Of a DNA stretch of 46,820 nt, positions 31,830 to 43,800 are shown in pieces. The position numbers and the translations under genes are program-made. Each line of letters begins with the position of its first letter. Positions within the stretch are counted from its first letter, which is position 1. The notes beneath the pieces were generated by a model that ran no database searches, was not told the origin of the DNA, and saw only the letters and a list, made by a program, of their open reading frames with translations. The stretch is from Hyphochytrium catenoides (lineage: Eukaryota > Sar > Hyphochytriomycetes > Hyphochytriales > Hyphochytriaceae): assembly GCA_900088475.1 (NCBI GenBank), contig FLMG01002866.1, forward strand, positions 1 to 46,820, in the 5' to 3' direction.

Positions 31830-34800
31830 ATGGAGAGCACTTCTCCTCCGCAAGGGGAAAGCAAGAACGGGCAAGAGGTTCCTGAGGCAGCGAGCAAGAA
31901 GGTAAGAGAAATTTGTCACTCGTCAGAGAACCCACACTGCCAGCAACCTCTAGTCAACCCACCAGCTCACAGCGCTTGCCCATGGTGGCTACTCCTCGTG
32001 GCCTTATGCCAACTAGGGCGTGCCCTATTTATCGCTTCCAGAGACTTCCAAGCAGCACGAACGTCGAATCCTTTGGCGAACACTCTCCAAGAGCTCTTCT
32101 CAGAGTAGTCTGGAGGAAGAAGACGATGATTCTGAGGAAGAAGGAGAAAGAGATGCCAGCGATCACAGGCAGAAGAGCTTCAATGCTTTCCTTCTCGATG
32201 TCTCGCGGCATAACCTGGAGTTAGAGGACAAAGGAGTCATAGAAGATAGCGGAAAAGGCCATGGTAGGGACGCCAAGGTCATTGGTAGGATGCGGACTGG
32301 ACTTTCAGGAGAAAGCGAAGAAGAGCTAGGAGCAGAGCAATCAGAGGAACGCCTCTTCGGGTGAGGACGTAACCTATTGTCCTCCGTTTCCAACAATCCG
32401 CGTGCTCACTAACAATTACTGTTTATTCCTTCAGAGATCAAGCTTCTGGCATACTTCGGGAAGCTGGTGGGGCGCTGTACGCTCCTCTCCTCCTCCTGTC
32501 CTCTCTGCTTCATCTCGACATCTTCTCATTCTTCTACTTTTTGAGCTTTCTCTTGGATGCAGTCATTACAAAGCGTAGGTCCTTCTTTGCCATTGCAATC
32601 TCTGGTAAGTTTCCGAACGATCTCTTCTCCTGATCTCGGACTCGTTCTTAAGCCGCTTAGAGTATGCCTGATCCCACCCAGGAAGCTCTAGAGAGCGGTC
32701 GATCATCTTGGCGTATCGGGTCTTCATAAGAGTCTTTCCTCAGTGTCTGACCATCCTGCTCCCGCCCTTTGGCGACTACTTCTGCGTTGTGCCTCCCTGC
32801 TTTATTTATCGCTGTACATACTGACCTACTCCACTGTGCTCCCTCCATCATGGATATACTAGTCGTGGCCGGCACAACCTTCATTATCCAGGTAGCATTC
32901 CTAATCCTGCACTATGTTCAACCCACTCTGGTGGTTCCTGGACCGGCCAGAATGTGGCGGTGGCTAGGACTCGATAAGCATGATGCAGCTCTCGGGTTGG
33001 CCGGAGACGTGGTTGCTTTCTTGGCGTCCTCATTCTTTCTCTTTTCTAACCGGCCCAAAGCCTCTCGCGTCCAAGGCGTGAACGATAGAACTATTGAGGC
33101 TGAACCTGAGACTCCCAGCGAAGCAACGGTAAGAGGATCTTGGGTTGCAGAGTGGAGGGTATAGATTTGTACGCTAATCTGCGTCTGCTGCTCTCAGACA
33201 CTCCGGCACAACTACCTCCTCCGGACGGAACAAGCGAGGAGGATCGTCCCCTGGGCACATGCTTTAGTCTTTCTCTCTCTCATAAGCATGGCTTGTCTAG
33301 ACGCCATGCTCCTACAAACACCATATGCTGCCGTGCTTCTCTATACACTCGGCCGCCCTTTTCTCCAGCTCTTCAAAGGAACAGATGCTATAAAGCTCTT
33401 CTTGCCTGATGGATCTTTCTTACCCGGTGCGCTCTTCACGGCCGTCATTCTGCTTATCATGTAAGGAAAACCTATCTTTTGCGTCATTTGATCCCAGGTT
33501 TTTCCTCCGCCTCAGTCCACCGAAGCGGCCTCACTTCCTCAATCTGATCTGATAATGGGTTTTCTCTGTATCTTCCCGTCCGTATCCCACAGTCATGGCG
33601 TTTCAATTGTGCGAGCAGACCTCCCAATGACGGTTTTTCCTTCTATAATCCAAGCCATCTTTGAGGCCACGTCGGTAAGCATATATGGCAACACGTCGAT
33701 ATATGCCATCCATTTCCGTTCATTGTTCTCGTTAACCGACTGACTCGAGTATGTCTTTGACGGGACTAGCTGTGGGAGACCTATGCCTTCCTGCTCATCG
33801 GAGTCTGCCTTTTTGAATGCTCCCTCTTTCTGGCTTCAACCCGACATATCCTCAAGGTAAGCTACCCGCTACGGTGTGCTAAGCACATAGCCGCTCCGCC
33901 TTCCTTTTTACTGGGCTTGACTTTGACCATGCACGTACAAATTTGACAAAGTGCCAGGCGCAGCTGCGTCAACTCCAGCTGCGCGTCATCGTTTACTGCT
34001 CTCTGCCATATCTTCTGGCCATCACTAAGACTTAAATGAATAAGTGTTGCCAGGGGCACTGAGCTCGCTAGACTGCAGTTGTCGCCATCGTTGTTCACGT
34101 GCCCTGAACTATTGTACGTTTCTCATGTTTGACGTACGGCGTTGTCCGAACCATGCCCATCCATCTCGCGAAATCCAGTCCACGACTGAGGATGAAGGAA
34201 CCCCAGGCAGCACCACTCGAGGAAGGGTCGAAGGAGTCAGTTTTCTGAAAGGTAAGACAAACACTTCGGCTTTGTCTCTGTTAATGGAGATCACGCTTGC
34301 CCCATCGTCCGCTGCTCAGTAACACCTTTGTTGATAACCGCCCGCAGAAGATGGCAGAGTTCCTGACATAGAAGAAGAACACGAGGGACCTCACCATAAC
34401 TCCGGGGAAGGAGCTCAGGAACGAGATAGCGAGGGATCCTTAGAAAGACAGCAGGGGCTGGGGGAGCTGCATCCGGTACCCTTTACAGTGGCAACCATCC
34501 GGGAGGATCTCTACCTGTTACCTCGCGCGATACGCTTTCTTCTAAATAAGACAGGACGATTCTGCCTCAGGTAAGGGGCATCGAGAAGAGCGTGACCTAA
34601 GAAAGCGTGAAACGAGTCGAGCAAAGGGCAAGCAAAAAGCGGAAGCGTACGAGTGTGTCCAAGGGAGAAGCTCTTAGATTTCTCTCCGTAAGATCGTTTG
34701 GGGTCCTCCTTTCCTGCGATAGCTACCAGGCCTCTAATGACAGCAAAGGGTTTTCTAATCAACCCCTCTCTTTCTGCGGTGGCAGTGTGCTAGGGTTAGT

Positions 34801-37800
34801 CTGGGCCACGGTGTTTCCCTCGTTTTTGGGCATCCTCATGTTTGCTTCCTCCTTCATGCTGCTCGTTACCATCAACTCCACTCCCGGACGCGTAGTCCTT
34901 TGGCTTCTCCCAGTGTATTGTGCACTGTCCTTCATCGTCCACTGTGTAGCTACCTTCCTGAAGGTGAGATAAGGGCTGATTCTTTGCCCAATTTATACCG
35001 TAAATCTTGGTGTCCGCTGTCTTTCCGATAGACAAATGTCTTCCACTAGCATCTGCGCCTCCAATGGCTGCCTCGCTATCTTCTCATTGCTGGGTTCTTA
35101 TCAGATATCTCTCTCTCAAATGCTGCGTTAAGATTGCGTTCTGATATAACTACCCAGTGATAGCTTTTTGGCTGTATACCTGCTTGCAATCCTCCTCTCC
35201 GACCGCTAACAAATGCTCCGCGCTGTTTGGCTTGCTAACCGATTGCTCTCCCACAAAGGTGGAGAGAGGAGAGACCTCCTTCAGTCTTCCAATTGAGTTC
35301 TTCGCTGTTTGTATGGCCTCGTCAGCTTTACTGGTACAGGCGACTCTTCTGGTCCTGGTGTCCATCGTCTCTGTCGTCAACCTCTTCTACTTTCCCATGG
35401 TGCAGAGTCTATACCTGAACGACGAACAGGTAGCTGTGACACACTGGCTGTCTCTAATCAAACTTGGCTGCCACCATGTTCCTTATGTTGAATTTTGCCT
35501 GGGTCAAAACTCTTAATACGTGGTCATGGCCTTTCTGGTATTGTCGACGGCTACGACGGTTCCACCCTCTCCGACGATGGAAGTCAACTAACACGGAGCA
35601 ATCCTCTCCTTCGGCCAGAGTACGCACTCACTTGCTCTCTTCTGCTGCTATTCTCAGTGTCTCAGGCAAGGGTTTCCAGATGTACTTCCGCAGGGACAAG
35701 AAAAGGGAAGTCCTCGGGGCTTCCATGAGCGGTCTTGGCATAAAGCCTCCCAACCTCAGCCTCGCTCTTTATTCGCGCCGATGTCCGGTCTAGCGTCCTC
35801 TGCTTCGAATGCTTTTAGAAGCTGGGCTCGCGATGCAAGCAGAGTGTGGGGAGACTTTCGGGAGAGCTTCATCTTGCTTCTAGTTTTCGTGACAGCTCTC
35901 CTTTACTCTCGCCCCTCTGGAATTCAGGCCACATTCTTCTTTTTCTCTTTGGTACTTTCTTTTCTTCCTTCTCGGCTACGCGCGACAGGTGAGGAACTAC
36001 CAAAAAGGTCTATGGCAGGATGGAGGCCATGAGGGAAGAGGGAAGGGAAGCCTCCACCTCTTCATGCTAATTGCTTCTGTTGCCTAGAGAGTGAAGTAGG
36101 ACACCCATGGGAACCGCTTTTCCTTAAACTGCGTGAATAGCCAATCTATGAATCTCACCTTTCCCTATGTAATGCCACACGCAGGCTGGAACGCTTTCCT
36201 CATCTTCGGTCTTGTGGAGATGGTTGCCCTCTATGTTTGGAATGTCATCTGTCCTCCGTCCTCTGCCTGGAGCGATGCGATTGGTCTCCACTGCCTAGCG
36301 CCGCAAGCATCTGCGGGCAACGCTGATATAGGACTTGCCTCTTCATCGTCACAATCTTCCTTGGCATCCGAAGAAGATGGAACAGAAATAGAGTTGTCCA
36401 TCGGTGACCTTTCCGGGAAGCTCCTGTTTACGACGTTCTCTCTACATCTGGTCATCATGTTATTGGTGAGAAATAGACATTGACGAGCTCACTCCCTATT
36501 TGCCGCCACGTGTATCGTCTTCACCTCCTTTTCCTGTACATCTTCCTCTGCCTCTCACTATTTGTTGCTTGGTGCTCAGAGGCTGCGTTTGGGACGTGCA
36601 GTACAATAGAGGCAGCAAGGCTCAATATGTGGTCGCATTGTCTTCTGTCAAGCTACTTCGAGCCCATCACATCTTTCTAGTCTTCACCCTATCCTCACTT
36701 CGTCTCCTCTCTCCCCATGAAGATGGTCGTGCAGGTTATCGCAGACAAGAAAAAGCTTCTACTGAGAAGAATTAAAGCTCATGAGGCAGAGGGGAGTTCT
36801 AATAGAAGTGCTCAAGTGGACCCAGAAGCTTCGTGGCTTTCCTGGGCTTACCTCAGTCGCTGGCGCGATCTATCTCGCACTGCGATTAGCAGACTAGAGT
36901 ACCTTATCCTGATCGCCTCTCTTCTGCTGATGAGTCTCCATTACGAGCTATTGTACATGGAGACCGTGACCGTCATTGGCGTTATCCGTCTCCTTTTGCT
37001 CTCTTGCCTTTTTCTCTCTAACATATCAAAGCCCTCGGCCATGCGTCATTGGTCCCTGACACAACGAATGTGGCTGCGCTCCCTCTATATTTTCGAAGGC
37101 TTTGTGCTGCTGATCAGGTACATCTATCAGGTAAGCTGAGATCTTGCTTAGGTCTGTGCGTCTATTACCTTTTTTTCTGGTGGAGATATAGCTTGCCATG
37201 TGGTCTGAGATCTGACTCTCTGCCTCTTGCACAATCTTCTCTAGTTCCCTGCGGCGGCATCAGTGCTGCAGTCCCTATGGCCTTGGGACTTTCTCTCTTT
37301 GACCGAGTTCGGGCTGGTGACGTATCCAGCTTCTTCTTCACTCCTGAGGACACTTCTCCCTATGGTTCTGGTAAGCTGCTACCTTGTTCTATCTCCTAAT
37401 CTCTATCTTGCTTCCCAGGATGGCTAGTTCATGTGCTTCTAAGACGGATCCCATTAATGAGGAATAGTTCCCTAACGCTGATCCTCTCAAATCGCAGCTG
37501 GTCACCCTGCTTCGCGATATACTGGCCAACACAAAGCCAGATTCCCCCCGAAAGCACAAAGTTCGAGCTGTAAACAAAACAGAAGACAGTGGACGAGTGA
37601 GAAAAATCCAAGTTTTCCTAGAGGAAATCGTGAAATTCCTATGGCTGAACTTTCAAAGGATCGCTGTCTATAATGCCCATACGACTGTCTTAGTCGTCGA
37701 CTTCTTCGTGGGCTTTGACTCTCCCACCGCCATTGGAACCGTGTATATCCTGTATGCCTCTCTTTGCTCGCTTTCGTCTTCGTGGCGAGGTGTCTGGTGG

Positions 37801-40800
37801 TGCTCTTGTTTATATTCCTTGGCGGTCTTGGTTGTGAAGTACGCCCATCAGCTATCGTACTTCCAGAAAGAAGAGGAAAAGTACAAGCTGACAGCCACAG
37901 GTAAGTCAAGGAAACCATCTGTTTCCTCTTTATGGCTTTTCCCACATGTGCGTCTTTCTTGGGCTTCCTGATTGCCCTCAGGGCCTGACCCTTTCTACCT
38001 TCAACAGCGAGGGTCGATGTGCTGTGCCAGGTCCTGCAATCCAAACTAATATCCTCTCCATTAATCGACAGGGCAATGGCTGGGACTTAAAGTTGTGCCT
38101 ATGACACCTCCCGCTCTGCTGAGGTATCTCAGTGGCCAGATTCTACTTCTTCTAGTCATAGCTGCACAGAGAAAGTAAGTGTCCGGGCGATACCCCGTAA
38201 AATGCTTCCTTCGCCGTTAGAGCACATCGTTGCTTGCTTGTTTGTCAGCACTGCGCACTGCGTTCGAACATGGCAGACTTCCGTTTTCTGTGCACTGACA
38301 CCTCCATTTTGTCTAAGCGTCGATAGCTGGTGGGAGGATGCCGTCGTAGCTGCGGACTCCATGCAGCTGAGGAGAGCTCTACGGCTCGAAACGACACGCC
38401 AGCTTCTTAGCAGTAAAGACAAAGGGCAGCTAGACCCAACGGTGGCATCTGCTTCTGCTCCATTGAGATCTGCCTCGTTATCAGAAGTGGAGATGGGAAG
38501 GAGTGAGAGAAAGGATGAGAAGAGCCATCAGCCTGAAGGTACGCAGTCTTCTAAGACTCGAACATTCTGACACAGCAGCAATAGAGTCTTAGCCTTCGCT
38601 TTTCAAAATGTGGTCTTTCCGCAGTGCTTCCACACTTGCGAGCCTGGTTCTTCTCTTCTGAGCTTTATTCATTCTTCGTTGCTGCCTACACGTATGTCCT
38701 TTGTTCTATGCCGTATAGGTTATCTGTCGAATGGCTTTACCGATCTCTTACATCCCTCGTCGGTTTTCATCCGCCACTCGCTTCTATCTTTCGTTCTGCT
38801 ATTCTTCGCTTTCTCAACAGAACGGATTCGGTATCTTCACACCCTGAGTAGCTCTGATGCTGCCGTGGAGTCCAACACGCGGCCCCGATCCTTCTCTCTC
38901 CAGTTGCTGGACTGCTACGACGCAGCTATTCTCTACCTCTTTCGTTACTCTGTATCAAACTCTCTCTTTCTTTTCCATATCTGCCTCCTTCTTGCGGCCC
39001 TGACACATGGAAACGTCTTCTCTCTTCTCTACTTCTCTATACTCTTGCTGGCTTCATTTAAGCCTCAGCAATGGCTAGAGGAAAACACGATCAAAGTCAA
39101 GTTGGTCCTTATTGTTTCTATACTTCTCCAGTACTTCCCTTTCTTGGGGTTTCCCCCGTTCATAGAGGGCTGGAGTCCGCTTCCTTGGGCCGACGAGCTA
39201 GCTCCGGAATACCTCTACTGGCTTGGCATCGGTAACTGCTTCCTTTCTCGCTGTTCTGCCGTACATGACCTTGGACCGCTATTACCGAGCTAATCGGCCT
39301 AACGTTCCGCTTCGGAGTTCTTGCTCTTCTTCAGCTTAATCTTTTGTCGACGGCCTGCGTTATGTCAAGAACATCGTGCTAAAGCTCTGCCGCCCTCCTG
39401 CTAAAGTCGCTCTCTCACCCATCGTTGCCATGGCTTCTTTCTTCTACTCTAGGTGGCAGGGACTTCGGTAGGCCTGTGCTTCTTTTAACCGATGTTATGG
39501 CGTTGATAAGTTTAGGACTGATCGCTCGAGGTCTGGATGCTCGGAGGCACATTCAGATATTAGGTACACCTAATCTTTCTTCACCTCAAAGGGTTCCCGG
39601 CAGAATTCTGGACTTATTTTTCTGTTCACGTTCTGACCAATCTTAGCGACAAACCACTCGAGAGCTTCTTCCTACGCGATTAATAGTTGCCTCTTCTCCC
39701 ACCTATAAACCAGCTCAGGAGGTGTGGCAGGAGCTAATGACAGCTTCAACGCAAGATGACAGCGGGCAAGCTGGTAGAGTACAAGCGCCAAATCCAGATA
39801 TAACAAAGACATCAGCGTTGCCTATCGCTTCGAAAGCAGTGGGCTTTAGTACGGGAAAGCAGAGTCGGAAATTAAAGACGAATCAGTCTCTCAAGACAAT
39901 AAAGGAGGAAACCTCATCTGCAGGTAAGAGCCTTCCGTGTAGCTGTGTCATCGTGCTTCTATTCTGCCATTCATGGTGCCTTGGTGATCCGTAGTACTCT
40001 GTCCGTCTTAACTCTGGCCCCTCTGAAGCTTTACAATTTGGCAGTTCTGCTTCTCGTGTCTCTCACTATGGCACAATATTCTAGTTAATAGGTTGAGCGC
40101 TACGATTTCGGCATTGCCAGGCGTCCATTCTTCAATTGTGCTTTTATCTTCTCTTGGAACTGACCGCTATTTCAACTGCACTTGCATACAGAGCCTGAGC
40201 TAGAGGGTCCAACGAAAATACCTGCGGTGCCCGGTGATCTTGAGGATTTCACGATGCCCAACCACCGTAGCCTGCGCGATTGGGTTACCTTTCTCATCTA
40301 CTCATATTCCTCCTTCGTTCTCCGTCTTCTCGCGTTCCTCATTGCCACAACGGGAATTGATCTAATCTCAATCGGCTTCTTGGTCCTTGCGATTTTAATG
40401 GCCCAGCATCGAGAGCCACCGACAAAGGTTTGCCTTGTATATGGCCCAATCTTGCCTCTTCTCATTCGCCCTTGTCACGGAAACCTCGCGTGTTGTAGCT
40501 GTTTCTTCTAGATGTGCTTGGCTGAGCTAGCCCGTGTCACCGGCTACTTCTCTTGTCGATCTTTCTTCTTGAATGAATAGCTATTCATTCTCTCTGCTTG
40601 GTTGCTTCTGCTAACTCTCTTGCTTTGTCTCTCTATTTTCCAGACAAAAGGCAGGAGGATGTTGCGGAGTAAGCTCTTCCGCGCGCTGAAGTATCTGAAC
40701 TACGCCGACTTTGGCTTGCTCTTTCTTTTCCAGATCCCCTTCTTCCCCTACTATCCCTGCTCGGGTTCTTCCGCTCTATCGCCTTACTCGACATGTCTTT

Positions 40801-43800
40801 CTTATAACTCTATCATCGGACTGGCAAAGATTCCGGTCTCCTACCCTGGAGGTAAGATAACGTGTCTTTCCTTATCCGAGACGCTTGCACTTCCATATAT
40901 CTCTTTTTTAGCCTGTTCATAGTTCTCTCACTAAAGTTCCAGCTTCAAAAGTCTACCTTCCTCTCGACGTTGGCGATGCTCATTCTCAGCTAATTCTTGA
41001 CTTCACGGCCACAGCCCCAGTGTATGATACGACTTCGCGCTGGGCCTCGTTCCTCTTGTTCTGCGCCGTTCTAATCCAGACTGAAATATATAAGAGTAAG
41101 AGCGAGCTCTAGGATCGTCCGCCTAAACCCCTTACTCACCCTAGAGTCGCGTCTTTCTGCTTTCTCTTTCCAAAAGACTCACTTCAGCATTCCTCCGAGT
41201 CATCACTCCCCTTACAAGGTCCCTGTCTAAGCTTTCTTTTGGCCTAGGCGAGTGCTTCGTCTACATTACCGCTTATCGCAAACGCCAGGTTGATCGTCGC
41301 TCATACTATCGAGCCCAGATCGACAGAGAGCTGGCGCTACAGAGGGTCTGCTCCTGGGCTGACATGTTTCGAGAGAGAAACCACACGCTACACAGATTGC
41401 AGGACATCATTCACACGACGGCCATGAGCACTACGGAGCTTCTCGACGTAGCCACCGGTAAGTGACCTAGATTGCATTAGAAATGGCTCCCTAAGCCCTT
41501 ATGAGTGCTAGAGTGAAGCATCAGAACGTAGATGTCGTCGTTGTGGATCAGGTGAATGCAGAAGGAGAGGAAGAAAGAGGCGAGAATCAAATGACTCGAG
41601 AGATCATATACTTCCTCTTCGTTTTGAATATCATAGTAAGCGAGCGCGCGAGCCAGTGTCCCCCACTCCATGCTAAGTGTTAGGTCTGCTATCTCTGGAG
41701 GCATGCTCAATTCTCTGCTCCGTGCTACCATGTAGGGCTGATGAAGTCATTGCCGCCACTTGCATCAAGAAGGCTTCAGTGTGTGAGGGCCACGCCCAAC
41801 AGTGTTGACCTGGAATGGGAATCTCCGCCAGCTCTACGTTCTAAAGAAGAAGTAGAAGGCCCGCCTCGGATCCTTGCCTACCGAATTCTTCAGCAGCTCT
41901 ATCCCTCTTTCAACCTTATGGGAGACTTCAACTATGTCTTCGAGGTAGGCTGCAGCTTCCACCGGGCTTACGCTTTTACAAAATCACTATAGGTCCATGG
42001 AATATCTGTGCATCATAAGCAAAAGCGACCCTAAGGCTTACTTCTGGAATTTGTTTTGGTCTAGGTATCGGGTGATTGCACCAGCTTCACGGTCACAGGG
42101 CTACTGCCTGACAGACAATATGCCTTCAAAGTGTGTGCCACAAATAGTAATGGAGAGGTATGGTCTTAGCTCGCCTTATGCGCCCTCTTCAAGTGTTTCT
42201 TGCAGTTCTTAGTATTGCTGCCCGTCCATTTTAGGGTCCTCCCAGCGCTATGGTCCTGGGTCGTACACTTCCAATAGAGTTTGGTCATCAGTGTACAGCG
42301 GGCTGGCTCGGAGTCATTGACTCGCACACCTCGAAAGCCAAAGACAAGCTTCTCAGGCTCCTCAAAAGTACTCACCAAGAGGTCTGTATCGCGCTGCCTT
42401 GTGTCTGATGCCTCCTTTTCCTGTCAGTCTCCGCTGTCTGCTTGGACCAGCAGAAGTAGAAGTACTACACGTGCATAGAATGGTGGGGGATAAGACATAG
42501 CTAATCTCTTGGGGTCTCTTCTAGGGGACAACCCTTGCAAGGTTTGCAGTGATGGATCGAGAAGCTCTTCGCCTTTATAAAGACGAGCATAAAGCTGTTC
42601 GTCATCGGTTGCAAGGCAGACGAACTAGATGTGAGACGTTACGCCTGCAGAGCATATCGGTGAGCGAGAGAAGAGACCTAGTTCGTGACGTCCGGCTAAG
42701 AAGCAATGTACTCTTTCTTTTGAAGCTGTCCAGAGTGCACTCTAGGCGGTATTTCTTTTGAGTTATGTGCTACTGAGGTGGCATGCCCATTTTAGTTTGC
42801 TCGTCTCTTCTATGTCAGGGGGAAAACCCTGCCAAGCATCGTCTATTCCCTAGTTCCTTCTCGCCTTTTGGTGTCGGGGTTGTTACTCATGGGCGTGACT
42901 AACCTAACCTGCCACAGAGAGTGACCCTGGATTGGTGGGAGAGACAAATTGATGAAAGTCCTCCAGTACTTCCCTCCTTCCAGCTCGACGTTATTACGGA
43001 CGATGGTGTTGCCAGGACCTACAGCTTGCGGCCAGGTGAGGTTTCAGCCTTCGTTTACCATGTAGCGCCTTGTGCTTGTTAGATCCAAGAAGGCAGTCCA
43101 AGCCTAACGCCCATTTGTATTCTCGCTACACTCATCCTCATCCTTCCCCTTCGCCTTTCGTTTGACAGAAACAGAGTCTGACACAGAGAAGTGGACGAAT
43201 GCCTTTCAAGAGTTCCTACCCCCTAATGTCTTCAACGCGTCCTCGCCATTGCCCTCAGAAGGGAAGGCCCTTGCAAAGGTACGGCCCCTGTCGCTGCTGT
43301 TGGAAAGATTTTTAGTTTTAGATATCCATCATCGCGCAAACTGCAGATAAAAAAGTAAGAGACGTGCAAAGGGACAGAGGACTACAATGAAGTACATAGA
43401 GACAGCCAGGAACGTCAGCAAACGATTCAGAGATAGCTAGCAGTCATTTTGGCTGAGAGACAATCTAGAACGTCAGTGGAAGTGCCTGATCACTGCTTTT
43501 GCACAGGGACCAAAACATCCGGAAAGCTCTCTCCTTTCCTTTGGCCGTCTTAGTAGCCAGGAGAACTCCAACGTCAAGCTAGATCTTGAGAAATCTAGGA
43601 GAAAGGCACTAGGGGTGCAGGCCTACCAAGCCATATGGGTAATGGAGTCTTTATTATGCTTCTCAACCCACAAAATTCCCTGTCTCGCGTAACGGGCAAT
43701 AACTTGCTACAATGAGGCCATAGGGACAGTCAAGCCGATGTTACCGACTAACTCTTCGCCTCAGTCCCTGCAGAATGTCATTTTCCGTAAGCGCAGTCCG

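Noticed and set aside
41477-41731. Minus-strand 84-residue frame inside the Piezo gene
   Set aside because: It covers the intron between the beam-like and FN3 exons and has no family resemblance; an additional small plus-strand exon there is also possible but not needed for phase.
41736-43278. A separate FN3-PH gene lying between two Piezo fragments
   Set aside because: All exon phases link without a stop, no new start codon context is seen, and Piezo motifs resume immediately downstream in the same frame chain.
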